The translations under genes and the position numbers were made by a program. Shown piece by piece: positions 6,594 through 9,979 of a DNA stretch of 9,979 nucleotides. How positions within the stretch are numbered: the first letter of the stretch is position 1; every line of letters starts with the position of its first letter. The notes under the pieces were generated by a model. It had not been told where the DNA came from, searched no databases, and was given only the letters and a program-made list of their open reading frames with translations. The stretch comes from Methanosarcinales archaeon (GTDB lineage: Archaea; Halobacteriota; Syntropharchaeia; Alkanophagales; Methanospirareceae), in assembly GCA_009618475.1 (NCBI GenBank), contig WJOV01000124.1:1-9979 (forward strand). The letters run 5' to 3'.

Positions 6594-6998
6594 ATGGAAA
6601 GAATAGAAATAGGGACGAGGGAAAGCACCGAGCTTATTGACATTACAGGGAAAGTAAAGGAAATTGTCAAAATCAAAAGCGGCGGTGTTGAATCCGGAAT
6701 CTGCGTGGTATTCACAAAACATACGACTTCGGGAATCATAATAAACGAGAACGAAGCTGGGCTGAAAAGAGACTTCCTGGCGATTCTGAACGAGTTAATT
6801 CCAAAAGGAAAGGGATACCTGCATGATAGAATAGACAACAACGCACATTCTCATCTCAGGTCTGTTTTGCTCGGCTCAAGTATAACGATTCCAATAGAAA
6901 AAGGCGAGTTGGCTCTGGGAACATGGCAGAGTATCTTTTTCGTTGAGTGCGACGGTCCCAGAAGGAGAGAAATATATGTAAAAGTCATTGAAGGGTAA
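6594..6998 (+). CDS. yjbQ: YjbQ/UPF0047 family protein
   Basis: A 134-aa protein of the widely conserved YjbQ (UPF0047) family, a small cytosolic trimer-forming beta protein. Diagnostic motifs are all present: HTTSG at 43-47, NENE at 51-54, NAHSHL at 83-88 with the conserved histidines, and LGTWQSIFFVECDGPR at 108-123. The length is typical and nothing is missing. Members have been reported to show weak thiamine-phosphate synthase activity, and the family is often annotated that way, but the physiological role is not firmly known. The gene has its own leaderless promoter, is flanked by two copies of a 14-bp repeat, and precedes the tRNA gene by 62 bases. Neighbouring genes do not suggest a pathway. 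Confidence 0.93.
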   Translation: MERIEIGTRESTELIDITGKVKEIVKIKSGGVESGICVVFTKHTTSGIIINENEAGLKRDFLAILNELIPKGKGYLHDRIDNNAHSHLRSVLLGSSITIPIEKGELALGTWQSIFFVECDGPRRREIYVKVIEG

Positions 6999-7023
6999 TG
7001 TTAACTAACCTCAGTGAAAAATG

Positions 7024-7032
7024 GAAATTTAC
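7024..7032 (+). promoter_or_regulatory. Candidate TATA box for the tRNA-Arg gene
   Basis: AAATTTACT is centred about 33 bases before the first tRNA base, the position expected for a tRNA transcript with a few leader bases. It is a weak match, and read-through from yjbQ is an alternative. Confidence 0.3.
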
Positions 7033-7043
7033 TAACGCAAAAA

Positions 7044-7057
7044 TAATCTTGTGGTTA
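7044..7057 (+). repeat. 14-bp direct repeat of 6537-6550
   Basis: TAATCTTGTGGTTA here is identical to 6537-6550, in the same orientation. The two copies flank the yjbQ gene. This one ends three bases before the tRNA 5' end, and the other forms the right arm of the intergenic inverted repeat. Confidence 0.85.
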
Positions 7058-7060
7058 GAA

Positions 7061-7132
7061 GCCCCAGTGTGGTAATGGACATCCCTTGGGCTTGCGGAGC
7101 CCAAGATCCGGGTTCGATTCCCGGCTGGGGCA
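7061..7132 (+). tRNA. tRNA-Arg(GCG)
   Basis: The acceptor stem GCCCCAG pairs perfectly with CTGGGGC (7125-7131). The anticodon stem TGGGC/GCCCA encloses the loop TTGCGGA, so the anticodon is GCG (7094-7096), reading CGC for arginine. The T arm is CCGGG-TTCGATT-CCCGG, with a 4-base variable loop (7104-7107). The discriminator is A (7132) and CCA is not encoded. The D loop AATGGACA holds the conserved GG and an A in the position used for arginine identity. The D stem is poor, with only two Watson-Crick pairs (7071-7084 and 7072-7083) flanked by U-C and U-U. No intron is seen. The pyrKD stop codon on the other strand begins at the very next base. Confidence 0.93.
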
Positions 7133-8947
7133 TCACCTCCTGTATGCCTCACCCACCACTTCACCAATATTTTTATATTTATTCGCGATTAGATACTCCT
7201 TTAATTCCTTCTTTATCCGCGAAAAAATTTCAAGCCCTTCGCATACCAGTGCACTGCCCACCTGAAACAGGCTCGCACCATTCCTCGCATATTCTATCAC
7301 GTCCTTAGCGGAAAAGATACCACCAACTGCGATTACTGGTATTTTTAACTCTTCATACAGTGCAAAAACAACTCTTTTGCCGCCAACCGTCAAATCCTTA
7401 CCGGATTTACCGCCATAGCCCGTGGGATTGCCTAAAATGGGAATATCGAGCGTGTGGTCAATTGGTCTGGCTATTACAGTATTAATCGCCGTGATAGCAT
7501 CAGCACCAGCTTTTTCCGCGGTCATTGCCAATCCTGCCGGGTCACCCACGTTAGGCGATATTTTCACTGCGATTGGAATTGGATGCACAATGCTGCGTAT
7601 CTCCTTTATTATACCGCTCAGCAGTTTTGGATTGTTTTCAACCGCTACGAAATCCGTATGCGGGCACGAGGCATTAAATTCGAGCATGTCTATTGGATAT
7701 TTTATGGCAACCTTCGCTACTTCTCTGCATTCCTCCACACTTTTACCAAAAATACTCAAGATCAATGGCACACCGGCATGCTTCGCATCTTCTATTTCCA
7801 GCCCATAATCCTTTATCCCCGGGTTCGGAAGCCCCATCGCATTCACGTAGCTATGGCTACTATGCGGGGCTATTTCAAAGAATGTGGGGTTCGGATAACC
7901 TTCTCGCTCATACCGCCCGACTGATTTTGTCACGACCGCTCCCGCACCTGCTACCGCGTATCTATAAAGTAATTTCCCGGAAACTCCAAATCCTGCTGCA
8001 TTCGCAATTGGATTGGAGAAATTAACACCGCAGACTTCTGTTTTCAATAAAGGCTCGTATTCGGGCGTGAAACGCGAAGGAGGAATTGATAATAACGCAC
8101 CTGCACGTATATCTGGCTTAACAGAAATTCTTTTACCGCTCTTTTCTCGCTTCCATCTCCCAAATTCCGTTCTTTCCAGCTCTTCTGCATCGAAAACCGG
8201 TCCGTCTTTACAAACCCGATACCCGCCAAGGTCACAAGAGCCACAAGCACCGCATCCGCATTTTATTATCCGTTCTACCGAGAGCTGCGTTGGGATTCTT
8301 TCACTTCTCGTAATCTCGCAAACACGCTCCATCATCAGTTCCGGACCGCAGGTCAATACCTGCACAAATTCTTCACCTGATGCCAATAGTGCTTCCAATA
8401 ACTCTGTAACCAATCCCCTATAACTTCCAGAACCATCCTCGGTAGCATCTCTGACTTCACAGCCTAAATCGGAAAAATCTTTCACGTACAAAAGTTCTGC
8501 GCTGCTTTTCGCACCTTCTAAGACTACTACGTGCTTACCCAATTCTTTCGCACGCTTCGCTGCAAACCGCAACGGTGCCGCTCCATACCCGCCGGCAACC
8601 ATGCAAATTCTTTCGCCGTGCAATGAAAACCCTTTACCATACGGACCTCTTAAACCTATCAAATCACCCACCTGCTTTTGATGTAAGCTATGCGTGCAGT
8701 CGCCGGCATCCGCAATTGCTACTTCCAGTTCTCCATCGGGCGAAGCATCGGCAATTGAAATGGGTATCTCGTCTATACCCGGATTCCAAACCATAACGAA
8801 CTGACCGGGTTCGCTTTGTTTGGCAATCTCCTCCGAGTGAAACTTGAATGTTTTTACTTCGCTACTTGCTTTTTTTAGTTCTTCTATTCTATGTAGTGTG
8901 GGGATGTTTAGGGGCATTTTTAGCTTATTTATTTCGTAATTACTCAC
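7133..8947 (-). CDS. Fused PyrK-PyrD-like dihydroorotate dehydrogenase
   Basis: A 604-aa single chain joining the two subunits of a class 1B dihydroorotate dehydrogenase. Residues ~13-260 are PyrK-like. They include a flavin-binding region (IPISIAD 61-67, GPYGKGF 101-107), an NAD-site GGYG at 119-122, and a [2Fe-2S] cluster set Cys230-x4-Cys235-x2-Cys238-x7-Cys246. Residues ~295-590 are the PyrD barrel: NAAGF (316-320), FMN lysines in VTKSVG (341) and VKISPN (462), the active-site base Cys428 in NASCPH, and VGGIFSA (541-547). The combined enzyme would oxidise dihydroorotate to orotate with NAD+ in pyrimidine synthesis. The His after SCP (PyrD enzymes usually have Asn) and GKSGKDL where GxxSGPAI is usual make the exact substrate less certain. 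The start is GTG at 8947, leaderless with a TATA box 29 bases upstream. ATG at 8917 (MPLNIPTLHR) is a credible alternative. Confidence 0.87.
   Translation of the reverse strand: MSNYEINKLKMPLNIPTLHRIEELKKASSEVKTFKFHSEEIAKQSEPGQFVMVWNPGIDEIPISIADASPDGELEVAIADAGDCTHSLHQKQVGDLIGLRGPYGKGFSLHGERICMVAGGYGAAPLRFAAKRAKELGKHVVVLEGAKSSAELLYVKDFSDLGCEVRDATEDGSGSYRGLVTELLEALLASGEEFVQVLTCGPELMMERVCEITRSERIPTQLSVERIIKCGCGACGSCDLGGYRVCKDGPVFDAEELERTEFGRWKREKSGKRISVKPDIRAGALLSIPPSRFTPEYEPLLKTEVCGVNFSNPIANAAGFGVSGKLLYRYAVAGAGAVVTKSVGRYEREGYPNPTFFEIAPHSSHSYVNAMGLPNPGIKDYGLEIEDAKHAGVPLILSIFGKSVEECREVAKVAIKYPIDMLEFNASCPHTDFVAVENNPKLLSGIIKEIRSIVHPIPIAVKISPNVGDPAGLAMTAEKAGADAITAINTVIARPIDHTLDIPILGNPTGYGGKSGKDLTVGGKRVVFALYEELKIPVIAVGGIFSAKDVIEYARNGASLFQVGSALVCEGLEIFSRIKKELKEYLIANKYKNIGEVVGEAYRR
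7165..7180 (+). terminator. T-rich tract downstream of the tRNA, inside pyrKD (antisense)
   Basis: AATATTTTTATATTT lies about 35-45 bases beyond the tRNA 3' end on the plus strand and is the first T-rich tract available to end the tRNA transcript. It falls within the last codons of the convergent pyrKD gene, where AT-rich coding is an alternative explanation. Confidence 0.3.
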
Positions 8948-9010
8948 TAAAATTTATATTTATCCCAGGAACTATATAAATTTAAATAGACTGAAGAAGG
9001 GTAAAGAAGG
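8948..9010. promoter_or_regulatory. Divergent promoter between pyrKD and the pyrophosphatase gene
   Basis: This 63-bp AT-rich gap must hold both promoters. TATATAAAT (8973-8981) read on the minus strand is centred about 29-30 bases before the pyrKD GTG, which suits a leaderless start. On the plus strand the same box, or TTTAAATA (8981-8988), lies 23-38 bases before the ATG at 9011. A second AT box (8951-8964) could serve the alternative pyrKD start at 8917. The shared near-palindromic box suggests the two genes may compete for TBP. Confidence 0.55.
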
Positions 9011-9979
9011 ATGAAAAACAGACACGAGTCCAAATTCGAACCGAGTTGCACGGTGATGCCGCGGGAAGCAGCAGGTATTGACAATCAGAAGCAGATATTT
9101 ATTATCGGGCACGAAAATCCCGATTGCGATTCCGTCTGCTCTGCCATTGGCTACGCATACTTCAAAAACATTGTTGACCGGAGATACCTGTATGTCCCCG
9201 CAAGGGCGGGAGAATTAAATAGCGAAACAAAATTTGTTCTTGAAAAATTCGATATTGAGCCCCCCATAGAAATAGAAAGTCTCGCACCTACTGCCCGCGA
9301 TATGGAATTGAAAAAACCTATTGTCGCTTCACCCTACGATTGCCTGAAGTACGTAGCTTCTTTGATGAAAGAAAGCAATATCCGCACTGTCCCCATCGTT
9401 GACTCCAACAGAAGGTTATCGGGAATTATTGGTCTGAAAGACATCGCCGAACATTACATAGATACCATGGGCTTTGGCGACATATCTACGACCCCTATTG
9501 ACCTGAATATACTGATTGATACTCTGGACGGAAAAGTGATTGCCAATCCCAAAGACGTCGAGAAACTAACAGGTAGGATATTTATCGCAGCAATGCAGAA
9601 AGCGAGGATTATAAGCAAAATCCGCGCGGGAGACGTCGTTATTCTCGGCGACAGGACGGACGTCCAAATAGATTTGATTAATTCTGGATGTTCTGCTCTT
9701 ATAATCACCGGCAATTCCACAATTAGCCATGAAGTCATCAGGTTGGCATCAGAGAAAGGAACGGTAATCGTTTCTTCTCCTCACGACACGTTTGTTACCG
9801 CCAAGTTGTTCGCTTTGTCAACACCGCTCCATTCTATAATGTCAAAAGAGGTGCCCGTAGCAGGACTTTATACCCGGATTTCCGAGATAAAACGGAAAGT
9901 CGTAGAATCCGAATATCGCAGTGTGCTATTGGTAGACGCGGACAACCGATTGATAAGTATAATCACACGAACGGATTTA
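9011..9979 (+). CDS. ppaC: Mn-dependent inorganic pyrophosphatase, DHH family with CBS and DRTGG domains (3'-partial)
   Basis: The first 323 codons of a gene that continues past the window, with no stop reached. The DHH-family motif I, GHENPDCDS, is at 33-41 (His34, Asp38, Asp40 as Mn ligands). A first CBS half (about 95-150, VPIVDSNRRLSGIIGLKD) and a DRTGG-like domain (about 165-270, GDRTDVQ near 213-219) follow. A second CBS unit begins near 274 (HSIMSKEVP). This layout is that of family II pyrophosphatases with regulatory nucleotide-binding domains, which hydrolyse PPi and are controlled by adenine nucleotides. The rest of the DHH domain and DHHA2 should lie downstream. The start at 9011 has GAAGG immediately before it and GAAGGG further up (8996-9001). 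A later ATG (residue 16) is possible because the first ~28 residues precede the conserved fold. The gene is divergent from pyrKD, and its role is housekeeping removal of PPi from biosynthesis. Confidence 0.88.
   Translation, partial: MKNRHESKFEPSCTVMPREAAGIDNQKQIFIIGHENPDCDSVCSAIGYAYFKNIVDRRYLYVPARAGELNSETKFVLEKFDIEPPIEIESLAPTARDMELKKPIVASPYDCLKYVASLMKESNIRTVPIVDSNRRLSGIIGLKDIAEHYIDTMGFGDISTTPIDLNILIDTLDGKVIANPKDVEKLTGRIFIAAMQKARIISKIRAGDVVILGDRTDVQIDLINSGCSALIITGNSTISHEVIRLASEKGTVIVSSPHDTFVTAKLFALSTPLHSIMSKEVPVAGLYTRISEIKRKVVESEYRSVLLVDADNRLISIITRTDL

Noticed and set aside
7051..7308. Plus-strand frame of 85 codons running through the tRNA
   Set aside because: It covers the tRNA gene and the end of pyrKD, has no promoter or ribosome site of its own, and no recognisable protein features.
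7422..8423. Several plus-strand frames of 110-156 codons across pyrKD
   Set aside because: All lie opposite the pyrKD reading frame, which has intact catalytic motifs on the minus strand; the plus-strand products show no family features.
9454..9738. Minus-strand frame opposite the pyrophosphatase gene
   Set aside because: The plus strand there encodes a continuous CBS/DRTGG protein; this is a shadow.
1..9979. CRISPR array, transposase or integrase
   Set aside because: No regularly spaced repeats with unique spacers and no recombinase motifs were seen on either strand; the only repeats are the 79-bp inverted pair and the short sequences around yjbQ.

Overview
The window looks archaeal, most likely a methanogen- or ANME-like euryarchaeote (Halobacteriota/Methanophagales type; the lineage is an inference). 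The main evidence is a Sep-tRNA:Cys-tRNA synthase, which belongs to the indirect tRNA-dependent cysteine pathway. Further support comes from a PyrK/PyrD-type pyrimidine gene with an archaeal-style PyrK half, TATA-type promoters placed for leaderless transcripts, a tRNA gene without encoded CCA, and a HEPN/MNT pair of the kind common in archaea.

Positions 1-4958 (+) form a tightly packed accessory, probably defensive, cassette. In order it holds the C-terminal part of a DUF1156-type adenine DNA methyltransferase, an unrecognised 58-aa acidic protein, a MntA-type minimal nucleotidyltransferase, a HepT-type HEPN protein and a large DUF499-type ATPase. Each junction is a 1- or 4-base start/stop overlap (TGATG or ATGA), so the whole run should be co-transcribed and translationally coupled. 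The first 79 bases are a perfect inverted copy of part of the MntA gene (1909-1987) joined directly to the methyltransferase reading frame. That join removes the methyltransferase N-terminus, including the SAM-binding motif I expected there. It is either a real rearrangement or an assembly or amplification chimera, and it must be settled before the methyltransferase is called broken.

Positions 4959-7132 (+) return to housekeeping genes. SepCysS (pscS) starts only 26 bases after the ATPase gene, with a tandem 11-bp duplication at its start. Next come an intergenic region of about 200 bp holding a large imperfect inverted repeat and T-rich tracts, a YjbQ/UPF0047 gene with a good leaderless promoter, and a tRNA-Arg(GCG) gene. 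A 14-bp sequence from the intergenic repeat recurs exactly just before the tRNA.

Positions 7133-8947 (-) hold a single-chain fusion of a PyrK-like electron-transfer flavoprotein and a PyrD-like dihydroorotate dehydrogenase. Its stop codon directly abuts the 3' end of the convergent tRNA gene. A 63-bp AT-rich divergent promoter separates it from a DHH-family protein with CBS and DRTGG domains (Mn-dependent inorganic pyrophosphatase type), which runs off the right edge. No CRISPR array, transposase or rRNA was seen.
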